Source of the DNA: Stichopus chloronotus
Lineage: Eukaryota; Echinodermata; Holothuroidea; Aspidochirotida; Stichopodidae
Assembly (NCBI GenBank): GCA_021234535.1
Contig: CM037842.1
Location: forward strand, 3,375,315 to 3,439,314
Length of the DNA stretch: 64,000 nt
Direction: 5' to 3'
The position numbers and the translations under genes are program-made. The notes beneath the pieces are model-generated. The model ran no database searches and had not been told where the DNA came from. It saw only the letters and a program-made list of their open reading frames with translations. The first letter of the stretch is position 1. Each line of letters begins with the position of its first letter. This document shows positions 26,057-37,849 of this stretch, in pieces.

Positions 26057-28065
26057 CTGGTTTTCGTTGCACGCTTTGCAAAAGTCAGCTTCTGCAACTG
26101 AGTGGTGCTTCCTACCTAGGTAATTGATGTTCAAATTCATATTCAATATACCCTTTCTCCAGTTTGTGTCTTTCAACTTAACAATCATCGATCTCTTCGT
26201 TTCAGGATCACCAACTTCATAAATACAATCAATCAAATTATTCCACATTTTCTTTTCACTTAGAATTGTCTGGAAGGCTTTATCAACCTTTGGATTATCC
26301 ATCCCAAACATGAACTGCAGTAGTCTCACTGTCGCGTCATCATCACTACCTTTGATGAATTCACCGTGCCACTTCCACTTTGTTTTATTCTCTGAGATGT
26401 ACTGAGCGGCCAAATATTCCTTGAAGAATTCATGATAAAACTCAATTCCAAAATGTGAAGAAAAGGCAAGTTGTTCTAGTTGGACACCTCCACTTCCAGC
26501 ACTTTTTGAATACTTCAATAATCCAATTTCCAGAGCGGTTTTGACATCTTCTTGTTTACCAAGTTCAGATTCCCAAAATTCTTCCTTACCTAATGTTACT
26601 TTCAGTTTGTTTTTGAAAGCCATTTCACCCAGTTTATTTTCAAGAGATTTGATATCAAGTTTTATCTAATCTTTGTAAACTTTCTGTACGTATCTTGATT
26701 CCAAGCAGGTGATTACTAATCTTATTATTGTTGTTAGTTTGTTAATATTCATTTCTTTATATCTTCCTGTTGGATCTAGTATCCTACATGTTATTACATG
26801 GATTATCATTATCTGCAGAAGAGGGGTATTAGAGAAGATGCTCATGACGTCGTTAACCTCGATGAAATTAATGACGTTATCTACGAGTAACTTTAGTGGA
26901 CCAGAAACTTTATGATCTTTCTTGTCAATCTCTGAAGTATCCGTGGCTGATGGTGTCTTATTTGCCTTGTCAGTAGATATTTCATCTTTCTTTCTCTTAC
27001 TCTCATTTGATTCACCATCAGGAGGAAGCTTTTTTGACTCTTGTTTATCATCTTCCAATAGCTTGACTATTTCTTCTATCTCTTCTTCTCTTCTTCCATT
27101 ACCAAAGTACATTTCACTTCTATTCTCTTTAATCTCATCAATTATATCCACATCAGAATCATTTTGTGGCTCAGTTACGTCTTCTGATACTTTTTGTATG
27201 TCCCCAGTAGGTTCCTCAACTCCTGTTGTTTTCGATATTTCCTGTTGAGCTTTAGAGCTTGTTACATAATCAGAATAGCTGTCGGCATTTGCATGGACAA
27301 ACAAAGCCATTTCTGGTATATGTTCCTGCTCCTAATAGTATTTGCACGTTTTATGGATATAATCAAAGATTTGCTGTTGACTAAATCCTAACATTTTGAC
27401 TTTTGAATACTGCAATGAAAACTCAGACTTCATATTATCAACCTCTCGCGAAGTCACCCAAATCTTCAATTGCTTGTAAGTGTTCATGTTAATCTGGTTA
27501 TCGAGCAAATTGCCAATCTCCAGCCCAGTCGTGTCATCGGATGACTCTTCTGGGGTTGCTTTAACTTTAACAGACATTGATAACTCATCAAGTCCGTCAA
27601 GGAGAATATGGCACTCATTGTTTTGAAATATTTGTTCAATGTCGTTGCATGTCAGATTTATTCCTGCTGGTAACATACGTTGAACAAACTTTGAAAGTAC
27701 CGTTGTTCTAGTCACTTCCTTAAGATGAATGTAAATCAGTACGTAATGACCTGTTTTGACACTTTTCTTTCCCTTTTCTACCGTTTGATGTGATATCCAC
27801 GTTGCCACCAAATGCTGAGTAAAAGTTGTTTTCCCATAACCAAGATCTGACGTAATTAGGACTCGTTTATTGTCGAAATCAAGTTCTCGTGTTGAAAGAT
27901 GTTCGCTAGCATAATGGCTGGTTTTATTCTTCGTGGTAGTGACTGTGCACTCGTATGCTGTGTAAAGTGCATTTATTGGTATTGGTTCACCCCAGGGCAA
28001 TGGTTTGATGAAGCAATATTGCTCGTAATGTCTGATAAGGGCCTCAATGAGTTCCTTTTTCACGT
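26057..28065 (-). CDS. Gene B exon 7: NACHT NTPase module with acidic insertion (two in-frame stops)
   Basis: A single exon of 2009 nt, codons 321-990. A P-loop of form 'SDLGYGKTT' (393-401) has Ser in place of the first Gly. Walker B reads 'ILLDGLDEL' (474-482), followed by a sensor-type 'VWVTSRE'-like strand ('IWVTSREV') and 'GFSQQQIFDYI'. A Glu/Asp/Lys/Ser-rich linker of about 130 residues (about 577-705) then interrupts the module before the 'TPLLQIMI' helix motif. The end has 'FYHEFFKEYLAAQYI', the winged-helix/C-terminal NACHT signature of animal NLRs. TAG codons lie at 27334-27332 and 26668-26666; the frame is otherwise open. Exons downstream of the first stop could not be translated without readthrough, splicing or correction. 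Confidence 0.9.
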
Positions 28066-28696
28066 CTGTGATGGTAATATCATATGTTACGTGATGGTAA
28101 GAAACTATGACAGTATTTGCTGGACGCAGAAGTAGTGTTATACGACTAGAAGAAGCTACAAAAATATTAAATATCCACGTATTGCGGTTGATATTTTTAA
28201 CACTGTAACAATCAGATTTACTTACTCCTTAACGTATCAAAGTTATATGTGTGGGTTGGCCATCCTTTTAGTGAATATATATTTAACGGATACAACATAT
28301 ATCATGGCATTTTCATTAAAGCGATATTGACAAAGTACTCAAAATGAAATGAATCTAAATTGCTGTGATCAATATCAGTAAATGAGATTTTGATAAATAC
28401 CTGGTGAGAAGTTACACTAATTAGGAAAAATGGTGTCAACCTGATTCATAGCGGTATATTTTATTTGGATGGAAACGTGACCTACATGCATAAAAACATA
28501 ATCAGAGTTAACTATTTCGACCCCAAACAGTGAATCGTTACAGACATTATTTATAGAGAATATAACCGTAAATACGTCATACTACGATCAAACATGTAGG
28601 TATATCCCTTAATGTCGTAACATTTTACTCTTTTGGTATATGTAAAATAATTTGTTTACTTCTATTTATATTTTACTTCAGCACTTTTACGAGTAC

Positions 28697-28924
28697 CTTT
28701 CGCTTTTGAGGGTTGTCGTGGGGGTTGTTGGTAACTTGGTGCCAGTTCCTAAGAGAAAAGCAAAACATTATACATTGTACAAAGTGAAAGATAATATTTC
28801 CCATCTAATCTATGTGATGAAACTTTACATGCCGATGTAGCAACGTTCTTTTTCATGAAAAAATACACTAGAAGTATAAGTTTTACCATGTAGTCGTCGG
28901 GATCATTTGGTCTGCGTGACAAAC
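28697..28924 (-). CDS. Gene B exons 5-6: juxtamembrane tail with tyrosine and Pro/Gln-rich segment
   Basis: Exon 5 (28924-28887) encodes 'GLSRRPNDPDDYM'; exon 6 (28748-28697) encodes 'ELAPSYQQPPRQPSKAK'. Phases run 1-0 then 0-1, linking the membrane exon to the NACHT exon. Gene D has matching exons (61811-61768 and 61625-61562) ending 'GSEEYT' and starting 'ELKPS', with 'RQP' and 'PPKPK' conserved. Acidic-Tyr and proline-rich stretches are plausible adaptor-docking sites, but no exact consensus is met. Confidence 0.75.
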
Positions 28925-30755
28925 CTAGATAAAAAGAAAAGAAACGAATCAGACGACAAATGTTATTTTGAAATCTCGGTGAAAGTCATAACGAAAACTC
29001 GGAACTTGATAAATAAGATTTGAGGAACAATATCGCAAATCGTCCTTGGATACACTTCATAAGTATACAATGTCTTTACTTTCCATGCCTTATTCCTCTC
29101 GTTCAGTGACTTAATTGTGAATTTATGCATATGATTTAATTTTTCGATAAGATACATACATACTCTTTCCGTTAAAAGTCGATAGTTATCGCAATATTGT
29201 TAGTGAATAAAGTGTCAACAAACGTTCAACATGGGATGACGTATGACAGCATATCATATGAAATGCCATGATATTCGAACATGTTTCATTGTGATACTTT
29301 TGAAAGTTTGTGTTAGAAATTATCACAACCGTCCAGGAGAAATATTGGTAAGAAATAAACTGTGTCTAGTTCAAATTTAGTCAAATCGTCTCTGAATAGT
29401 GTTATTTTATTTCGATTGGCAATGAATTCATTAATATAAAACTTGTAAAGTCAGCAGTGGCGGTGGTAATACACTTGTGACACCTTCACTTTGATTTACG
29501 TAGAACAACAAATAACTTGAAACAAAGTAAGCACAAGAGTGCCATTGTAAACATGGTCGCTGTGAAACATAACGTGCAAAATCCAAACCTTTGGGGGTTC
29601 GTCACATAAGTTTCCTGCACAAATTAAATCCAATTTCCAAATGAGGATATACAATTTTATACTTATCGTCAACATAATTTACTACAACCATATAGAAGTT
29701 ACACGTATTCTTCTCCTCGGTACGTCAAAATTATGTCAGCCCTACCTTCCAAACTCCATTTCGATTCATGGGAGGATAAACCTGTCGATTGTAGTGATAT
29801 TACGGCACGGACTTAGATAAATTATAGCGTTAGATTTCTGTCCTTTTGTCGCGCCTTCTTACTTTGCACGTTGGATTATCCATCTAAAGAAGATATTCAT
29901 TTCCCTATATGTTTTGCTGCTCCTATCTTTCCGGTAATAGGTCTCTCGATTCATATTGCCCTATAGCGTCTTACATTGAATAGCAAACGTGTATTTAAGA
30001 TGACTTTGTGCATTGAAAGGCGAACATATATTGAAGACTATTTTGTCTATTCAGCAGTCATAAACTAGCCAAGCTGAAAGTGTGAAAGTAAATTTCACGC
30101 AAGTAGGTGGAATTCATGCAAGTAAGTGGACGTTTACCAATATACACTGTTGCGCAGGGACCTCTTTTCGTTAGCTTTGTAACCCATCTCATGACTGTAC
30201 CTAAAATTATCATTGAACAGATACTAAATTATGGCACTGACGATTGTGGGCGATCCCGCTAGCAAACGTTGCACAATGCATTCAAACGTGATCGGCTAAA
30301 ACATGTACATTCTACATAAACACTCTCAGCTAGTGAATTTTATTTATCCAAAAACGTCACTTTTTGAGTTATGAAGTAGTTCCTTTTTTCATTTTTTTTT
30401 TGGGGGGGGGGGGGTTCTGCAGGCAGGATCTTCCAGGCTTGTCAATATTTATAAGTAAGATACACTTTCTCATTTACATCCGGTCCTCCTCTGAGGTGCA
30501 TTAAATGTGTCGAAATTTAAAGCCTGTTCGACCACCATGCCAATTAGTCTAAGATTTTCAACGCTGCATGAAGATCACCATGTTCCAAGAAATCCTTTAT
30601 ACTAAATTGTAATGGAATGTTTTACCCACAGTCCAGTATTTCAAATTTATAAAGTAATTTTGTGCACTCCTTTGGCCGAATATAAAACTAGATTTTTTCA
30701 TTTCGACTCACACTTAGTTGTACATATCATTTCCCTTTGTCATATTTAAAGTTAC

Positions 30756-30896
30756 CTTTCCTCCAAAGAATGAAGCAAACAACGGGAAAAATAAGAAGAA
30801 GGAATACTACAGCTAAGATGATAATTGGCAACACAAATCCTCTTGCTCCTTTAATTGGTGGTTTTAGTGTATCTGGAATGATATCTTGACAGGTAT
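30756..30896 (-). CDS. Gene B exon 4: transmembrane segment
   Basis: A phase 1-1 exon of 141 nt. After a Pro/Thr stalk ('IIPDTLKPP') come about 24 hydrophobic residues ('FVLPIIILAVVFLLLIFPVV'), then 'WRK' as stop-transfer. The donor AAAG/GTAACT is identical in gene D, whose exon has the same layout. The exon places the NACHT module on the cytoplasmic side. Confidence 0.92.
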
Positions 30897-31458
30897 CTGG
30901 AAGAAAGGTATAAGACAATTATTGATCTTCTTTTATTGCATTTTTGTTTAAGCTTGATGAAGTAGTGCTAGTTGTAGTATCTTGGCACCAAAAGCACACA
31001 ATGGTTTCTTCATGAAAAGTTTTTGTAAGGTGTTAATTGTATCACGTGTTACCGCAAAACCATTGCAGTACAATTTACTTGCTGTGTATGTCTATTATAG
31101 CCGTTTAATTAAGTTTGAAAAGAGACACATGACTCAATACAATAGGCCCTTACCGAGCACAACAATACGTATGTACCTTAGTTGTAAAAAGAAGAGAAGA
31201 CCGAAGTTTATGTAGATCAATATCTGGCAGCGAAGATAAACAGAACATATATTCAAAACAATAGCCACACACAAAACTTTAATAATAATGATTTAATATT
31301 ATCAGTGCAGCAGAAAGAATAGTATTAGAATGCGATGGTTTCCAGTACATGCATTTGGGGTGAATAGATCATGTTATTGTGCAAAGAGCTGCCACAGTAG
31401 ATTGTACACTATAAATAACGATACTTCAGGGAATAGTAGGTGAATATTGAGAAGATAC

Positions 31459-31806
31459 CTGAATAAATTCGAACATTCCTACTGTACACGTCAAGAATTG
31501 ATACAAATAAATCGTCCGACAGAGATCCATTACAATAGAGAGATGCAGATCCTCCACGACCATCTGTGGTGTACGTAATAGTAATTGTTGTGTTATACGT
31601 TGAAGACACATCATCGTATCGATCAACTTGTTTGTTGAGAAGAAAACTGATCCCGGACTGATTGGTTACGATCCACTCGAGATTAATCAGAGGTCTAGAC
31701 CCATACACCTTACACATTAGCTCTACAGTGCCGGTAACGTTCAAACGACAATCATCGCAGTTTGGATCGCATGAATCAATCTGTACGCAGGGGTCAGCAG
31801 GTTCAC
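31459..31806 (-). CDS. Gene B exon 3: Ig-like domain 2
   Basis: A phase 1-1 exon of 348 nt. A Cys-rich start ('CVQIDSCDPNCDDC') precedes an Ig fold with Cys ('VELMCKV'), Trp ('LEWIV') and a second Cys ('ASLYCNGS'), plus several N-glycosylation sequons. The donor CAG/GTATCT is conserved in gene D at 63851, where the protein end 'RNVQIFS' parallels 'RNVRIYS' here. Confidence 0.88.
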
Positions 31807-32759
31807 CTGTAATAAAAAAAAATCCAAAATAAAACATTGTGGGACTTCTAGAATTGAAATAAAATCAGTTGTAGGGAGTAAAGGCATCTTGAGGACTTAT
31901 CCACTTTGCAACAAAAGATAAATACAAAAACGGCCACCTAAGGAAACGGTCCACAAAGAAATTCGATTAACATATCTGTAGAATGCAGTCATAATATTGG
32001 AAGTCCTTTGACAGCACTTCACAAATTAAGATGTTTTTATCAGACGATCACTTGCTTCCGTACAGTAGCTAAGCTATTAGTCCATGGTTTCCTTTGTTGC
32101 ATCCAGTCACACACGCTATTAGATGCTAAACGACTTCCTGTTCTAAAATTTCAATAATGGAAGTCACAACAAGAAAACAGTTCAAAAGGATTCAATTATT
32201 TGAAATAAAGTGCACTAAGTACAACTAAATGTCTTAGGTCCAATATGAAGCAATAAATACGACACACCAAAGCCTTAGCTAAAAGTAAATGATTTTAATG
32301 AAAAATTTTAAATAAAGATTACTCAATATGAAAATCAATATGTGATGGCTATGTACCGTACAAAAATAATACATGGTTTCAGACATATGGTAATGCATTC
32401 GTTTAATGTACTGACGAAAACGTCCAGTCGAAGGAACTAAAAATAGAAAATGCGATTCCATTTGTGTCAAGCTTATTGCAAAAAAGTATCAAAAGCTTAG
32501 TTAAAGATGAAAATAATGTACATCGACTTTTAAGAAATCATTCAGAATTGCAGAGAAACACGATAAAACATGCCACATCATGTACATGGGTTGTAATTAA
32601 TCATTCGTTATTAAATGAAAAAAAATCAAAGGAAAATTTTAGTGTTTATCATAGAAAGCTATGGTTTCACAGCAACTTTTCAAATGACATTTTCAAAATT
32701 CAGCTACTGTCGTTATATCGGCAGATCAAAACCATTGAGTTAGTCACTGTAATACAGTG

Positions 32760-33800
32760 ATTTTGACATGCTATTTCTTGTCAGGTTTAGTCACAAGTCT
32801 ATCAACCGCAAGTCACATGTGATGTCACAGGTCTTTCCTATGTAAGTCACAAGTGACTTCATTGCGAGTCAAGTCCCAAGGCAATCTATTTCCAGCCTAT
32901 TTGCAAGTCGAATATCTCCTGTCAAATTATGTTTGTACATTAAAAGCTTAGGTCAAATATTTTAGTATTACAAGTAAATAATGTAAATTGTGGGGAGACG
33001 CACAAAAGGTATACTCATGAATATCGTCTTTGAGATGTCAACATAACGGAATTTCAGAAATTAAATTTTTTTCTCTCTTCTGGGCACTTTCTGACACTTA
33101 CCCCTTTTCTGCTCAGGGGACAATTGTGTACCCGATGGGATGAAGAAAGTGCAAAAGTTAGAAGAAATGTATGTCACAACTACCTATTCTTCTTTAAAAT
33201 TAAAGTTTACTAAGTTAACAAAATAAAATGTAAGCGCGTGCAATATTTGTATATTGTATCTACTTTATATGAAATCTGGACTTCCTATAGGCCTTGACCT
33301 TGAGCAAGTTATCTACCAAACAGCATTGAAATTATGACTTTAACATTCCATTATTGAGTTACCAAGTTCACAAGCAGTGCCACACATATCAGACCGTCAT
33401 GCATGACTAATTAGAATACAGCTATAGCTCTTACCCAAGGAATGTTTTCAACAGTTCTGAACACAAGTCATCCAGTTTCGAAACTGGCAAGTCTTGTCAA
33501 GTCACAAGCCTTTTCCCCTAAGCCAAGACATCTTCAATCACAAAGTAAAGATGACTGGAGTGGACCCCAATCACAATTTACATTGTAGTCACAAGTAACT
33601 GACTCAAGTCAACAACTGTACTCCTTTGTAACACAGTTCTTGCAATACTTCCTCAATCTATCACAACACTCTACAAAGTCTTTTCAACATTAAACCAGCT
33701 GCAAAATATATGTGCCAAATTTCTAGAAACAGGCTAATGATCACTTGGAAAGTTGCAGAGGTCTACGATCATCGTTACCTCGATTCACAATTGATATTAA
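32760..33800. repeat. Dispersed 'AAGTCACAAG'-rich repeat and possible retroelement scrap in gene B intron 2
   Basis: Phrases such as 'agtcacaagt' and 'caagtcaagtc' occur repeatedly at 32780-32900 and 33470-33620, separated by about 570 bp of unrelated sequence. This suggests one older element split by an insertion or two copies. At about 33640-33800 a broken frame reads 'LNQLQNICAKFLETG', similar to the C-terminal part of CR1/L2-type reverse transcriptases, but with several stops. Similar phrases occur near 46080-46190. Confidence 0.4.
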
Positions 33801-33964
33801 AGTGAGAAAAATTTGATACTTCAATTCTTTGTGCTTTTGATTAATGTAATCTTTTGAAGACCAAAATAAGCATGTTTCTTCAACATGTACACTATTTCGC
33901 TTTGGGTTTATGATTATTTGTTCTCACGGAGGTAGCTCTATTTGGAGAAAGTTAAAAGACTTAC

Positions 33965-34279
33965 TGTAAACTATTAGTTCAGTGGTTACTGTTTCATAGT
34001 TGAATTCACTGAAGTATATTCTCACTGTGTAAGCCCCTTCATATTCTGGGCCTGTATTGATTATCTTCAACATATGGTCTTCGGTTAAATCATACTTGTC
34101 GTTATAACCGTTGCCCCATTCAACGGTTCCCTCTTCAAGCGATATTATAGGGAATATCGTTGTGACGTTACCCTTAAACCAATACACATCCATTTTCGGA
34201 CCATCAACTTGACAGTCAATCAAAGACAACTGATTTAGCTCACCAAAATATACATTTTCACAAATGATGCGATCTGCGT
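33965..34279 (-). CDS. Gene B exon 2: Ig-like domain 1 lacking the usual second Cys
   Basis: A phase 1-1 exon of 315 nt. It has an Ig-type Cys ('LIDCQV') and Trp ('VYWFKG'). The late motif reads 'EGAYTVRIYF', with Val where the second Ig Cys normally stands. An extra Cys near the start ('RIICEN') may form a different disulfide. Acceptor CTGCAG and donor GTAAGT are clear. Confidence 0.8.
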
Positions 34280-36238
34280 CTGCAGGGAGAAGCAAAAAAC
34301 ATCACACTTTAGTGCTGTTTTAATGCACTAGCCGATCCAAGCTTCCTGTTTTGGTAGGGATCAGACACGTGGCACTGTTAAATGAAGAATAAGTGCAGGG
34401 TAATTTAAAAAGAATCACTCATCTTTTAAAAATACTTCTATGACTGCATGCTCTCACATACGATTTTATCTAAGGTGTACAATTATGGACTTAACTTCTT
34501 TTAACATAAAAGAAATGTCGTAAGTATTAAGTCTATAAACCAATACCCTCATTTGGAGTGATTCCATGGTCCAGTTACTCCCACGTGGATTCACGAATCT
34601 ACAAACTAAGTGTGTGTAGAGGGGTTTTCGCAGCTACCGATAAGCTGGCAATCTGTTTTAGTATGAAACGCCGGTATGGGACAATTGCCTGACTATTATG
34701 ATCCGGAGTGGGTGCAACAAAAATTAATAATTGTAATTCATTCTAAAAATTCTTTTCCTATGTATAAATAACATAAGCGATTTGCCCACATTTTGATGTG
34801 GTGTTGGCCACCTGTTGCCGAATTATTGGAAAACATTGTTTTGGGGTTTTTGTTTTTTGAGGCAACAAATATCCATGATCGGATTTAAGGGTATCTTAAG
34901 GGAAAACAAAACATGTCATTTCGATGGCATATTATAGGACTAGCATTTTTTTATTCACGACTTTATTCACAGTCATGCAGATTGACATCTTTTTCACATC
35001 TGTCCAACTATCATCCCTTTTAGAATAAAGTAAAACTGTAATGAAGTATTGTTGTACTATCAGAAGTTAATTTTAAACATAAAACTATTATCACAGCAGT
35101 ATTGACTTAAAGTATATAAGGTATTTCGGTGTAGATGCAGAGTGTGCTAGGCTGCTTTGCAATTACTTGCACCATATCGGCACATACTACTTATAACAGT
35201 ATTCCCTGTTTTCTTGGTTTTTATCCCTTTTCCATACCCAGTTTCGGGGTATAAAACAACAAGGTGGTTCTTTGATAAATATAGTGGGGATAATTGTACC
35301 ACTAACAATAAATAGGTCTTTGAGAATGGAAACAAAATTCAGCATTTTAGTATGTATCTTACAGAGTAAAATGTTTCAGATATGGGCTGCAAAGGTGAGA
35401 CCAATGTTGGCAAAGATTTTTCAATAGGATGCTTTGGATTTGAGCTGAATAGTCAGCTACACGTCTGCAAGTTATGTTGAAATTCAATGGCTAATAGGCC
35501 TAAAGTAGTCAGCACACAAAAGTTCAGGACTTCATCAATTGTAGCTTGCAGGTGTGTTTGTTACCTCCATTATACTCCTTTTTTTTTAAATTTTTCACAC
35601 CGTTTTACTGTACGGTTTTCTTAAAACAAAGACCCATAAGTGATCTTCTGATATGTGCATATGGTACGCGTTTATCATTGCTGACTTTTGTTTTTATTTT
35701 CTTTTGCTCTTTGCGCAGTAATGTTTTTTTTTTTTTTTCAATACTACTATACGTTTGTGCGTACTCACACATTACTTGTCTTGTTCCTAGTGTCAAATAT
35801 TGTTAATAGTATACCATGTTAGGTGTTTTTATCCATTTTGTCACCTTTTGTTTGTATCTCATTTAAACAAGTAGCATGTTTGCATGCACATATTGTATTC
35901 CAACAAACTGTTTTAGTCGTCATATATGACGCTCAAATTGTAGCCCATCCTACACCTTTGTGACACTTACACTGAAGCTAAAGAAATCATCAGGCATTAT
36001 TACTAGGGTGCTTCGTGATAAACGGTAACTCGGAATTAGCCCCTGGGGTCGGGGAAGCTGTGAAAAAGGGTAGTGAAAACTGCCTAAAAGAGATACTATA
36101 AATGAATAAAACACTAAATTGGGTATGATAACTTTAACTGTTCCTTATATATGTCAGGAAGGTAAAAAATGATGACGAAAATCCGAGAGTCATTACATTT
36201 TAATACTAAGGCTAAAGGGAGTGAGTGATTAAACATAC

Positions 36239-36305
36239 CTCCAGGCAAAAACTTAGTTATCGCTAAGGCGAATACCACTGCAGTAGTTGTTGTCAATATG
36301 TCCAT
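36239..36305 (-). CDS. Gene B exon 1: start and signal peptide
   Basis: The ATG at 36305 opens 22 codons (begins 'MDILTTTTAVVFALAITKF') and stops one base into a codon before GTATGT. The hydrophobic core is a typical signal peptide, and the phase 1 end matches the Ig exon at 34279. This start sits about 1.07 kb from the proposed start of divergent gene C. Confidence 0.85.
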
Positions 36306-37371
36306 TTTATACAGTAAACCTAACGTACCGATTTCAAAGAGTAAGTAAACAAATATTTCATATTAAGAAGTACATTTAACATATCAGCAACAAACAGCAA
36401 AGACATGAAAATGGTTAGAGAGTAACAAACAAAAAATGTCAAAAAAATAATCTTGTTTATAAATATCATATTAAATTTCGAATGTTATTATTAGTCAATG
36501 ACGATTAAATGACAAAAAGATAATGAAAGACTGAATTATCATTCCATACAAAACGTATCCCAATACCGCTTACGAAAACGAATTGAAAGCTTAACTGTGA
36601 ATGTAATGCTTACTAAGTACATGTGTGCAAGATTTTTGGAACTTGATAATACCATCTTAATTGATATACCGTTATGATCCTTCAAGATGTCGGCTACACT
36701 GATTTCACTGAAGCTCATTGACGCCAAGTTGAAAACTTATTTCCACATAGAATCATGAGCTACCTTTTGCTCTAACTGTGATATGACATTAACAGTTGGT
36801 GCCAAATAGTATCTTTGAAATATAAGGGAAGTCTCGGGTTAATTAAATGTGATGTAAGTTTAATACATTTATCCACAAAAACTCTCCACTCACAGGTGTA
36901 TCGCCACATACTAGCAGAAACAGTTTCAGTGCGATATCACTTTTTTTTCGCAGTATATTATCAATCAGTGATCAACACTAAAATGCATTTAATAAAAATG
37001 TAATAAATTCGAAGCGTAACAAGGATCGACGTGTGACTTACACTTCCTTCGAAAAGATTGCATTTTGCAATGAACATGTTATAGCTGTGGTTCTTTCAGC
37101 GGGAATGAGTAGACGGAATTGCTTTCCTTGCTGATCGGTATGGAGAACCAATAACGCCAGACACGTTAAACGTCCTGAAAATGAAAGCAACAAGTCGACG
37201 CATACATTCGCTTCCTTGTAGCCTACACATGAATCCTGCAAGGATGCCATGGAGCATCACATCAATGTGAGCAATGACTTACAACAAACAGCGTTGTTTG
37301 GAATAGCGATACGTCAGGAGTTAACTACTATCCAATCAGTAGCATTATTGAAGAGATTTTTCTGCGGAAAT
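36306..37371. promoter_or_regulatory. Head-to-head intergenic region between genes B(-) and C(+)
   Basis: The ATG of gene B (36305, minus) and the tentative ATG of gene C (37372, plus) are about 1.07 kb apart and diverge, so both promoters must lie here or in unseen 5' UTR exons. The sequence is AT-rich with no obvious TATA box or CpG-rich core. Short open frames on both strands have no support. A shared, bidirectional control region is inference from geometry. Confidence 0.5.
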
Positions 37372-37489
37372 ATGTTGCGTATAAATGGTACAGTACACTC
37401 TGCAACACATTACATGTTTTTATGTTCTTTTCTCTCGTGTTAACTTCAACTTCCAGCTATTACTATTCTTATTTATTTTTCTTTTCCAG

Positions 37490-37849
37490 CTCTCCTGTTT
37501 ATTGACGTGCTTATCACGTGTACAACAACAGCGGGGAATGAAGCACCAGTTTTGGAAGTTGCAATTCAACCTCAAGGAACGTTTTGTTTGATATGTCCTA
37601 TTGAACTAAGTGCAAATCCCAGTGAGGACGACGTGACTTGGAAAATGGGCGATAAAAAGATAGTCAGAGACGGTACACCACGAACAAGTAAACAAACAAA
37701 TATTTCCATTGGCATGACTGTGAATGAATGTGATAAATCAAACCATTCCCTCAAGTTGTTGAACGTCACGATGTTTCTTCAGGAACTAGGAACTTTTACT
37801 TGTTGGAAAACATCTACTCTTAAAGGAACATTTGAATTAGTGCTCAGGG
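37490..37849 (+). CDS. Gene C exon 2: Ig-like domain 1
   Basis: A phase 1-1 exon of 360 nt between TTTCCAG (37489) and GTATGT (37850), fully open. It begins with the hydrophobic end of a signal peptide and contains the complete Cys-Trp-Cys Ig core. Four N-linked sequons are visible, for example 'NVT' and 'NHS'. It is the best-preserved part of gene C and the closest match to gene A. Confidence 0.88.

Larger units (their letters stand above)
20982..36305 (-). pseudogene. Gene B: Ig-Ig-transmembrane-NACHT receptor with short leucine-rich region; two internal TAG codons
   Basis: Ten minus-strand exons keep phase throughout: 36305-36239, 34279-33965, 31806-31459, 30896-30756, 28924-28887, 28748-28697, 28065-26057, 24409-24240, 24147-24062 and 21082-20982. 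That is 3327 nt, 1109 codons with stop. Order: signal peptide (1 to about 20), Ig-like 1 (23-127), Ig-like 2 (128-243), membrane span (about 260-285), juxtamembrane exons (291-320), NACHT module (321-990), leucine-rich part (991-1075), C-terminal tail (1076-1108). NACHT proteins are signal-dependent ATPases of immune sensing; here the module sits below a membrane-bound Ig ectodomain. The NACHT exon contains TAG at 27334-27332 (codon 565) and 26668-26666 (codon 787); paralogue D has Ser at both. All splice sites and every other exon are intact. It may be a recent pseudogene, a null allele or a consensus error. Confidence 0.85.
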
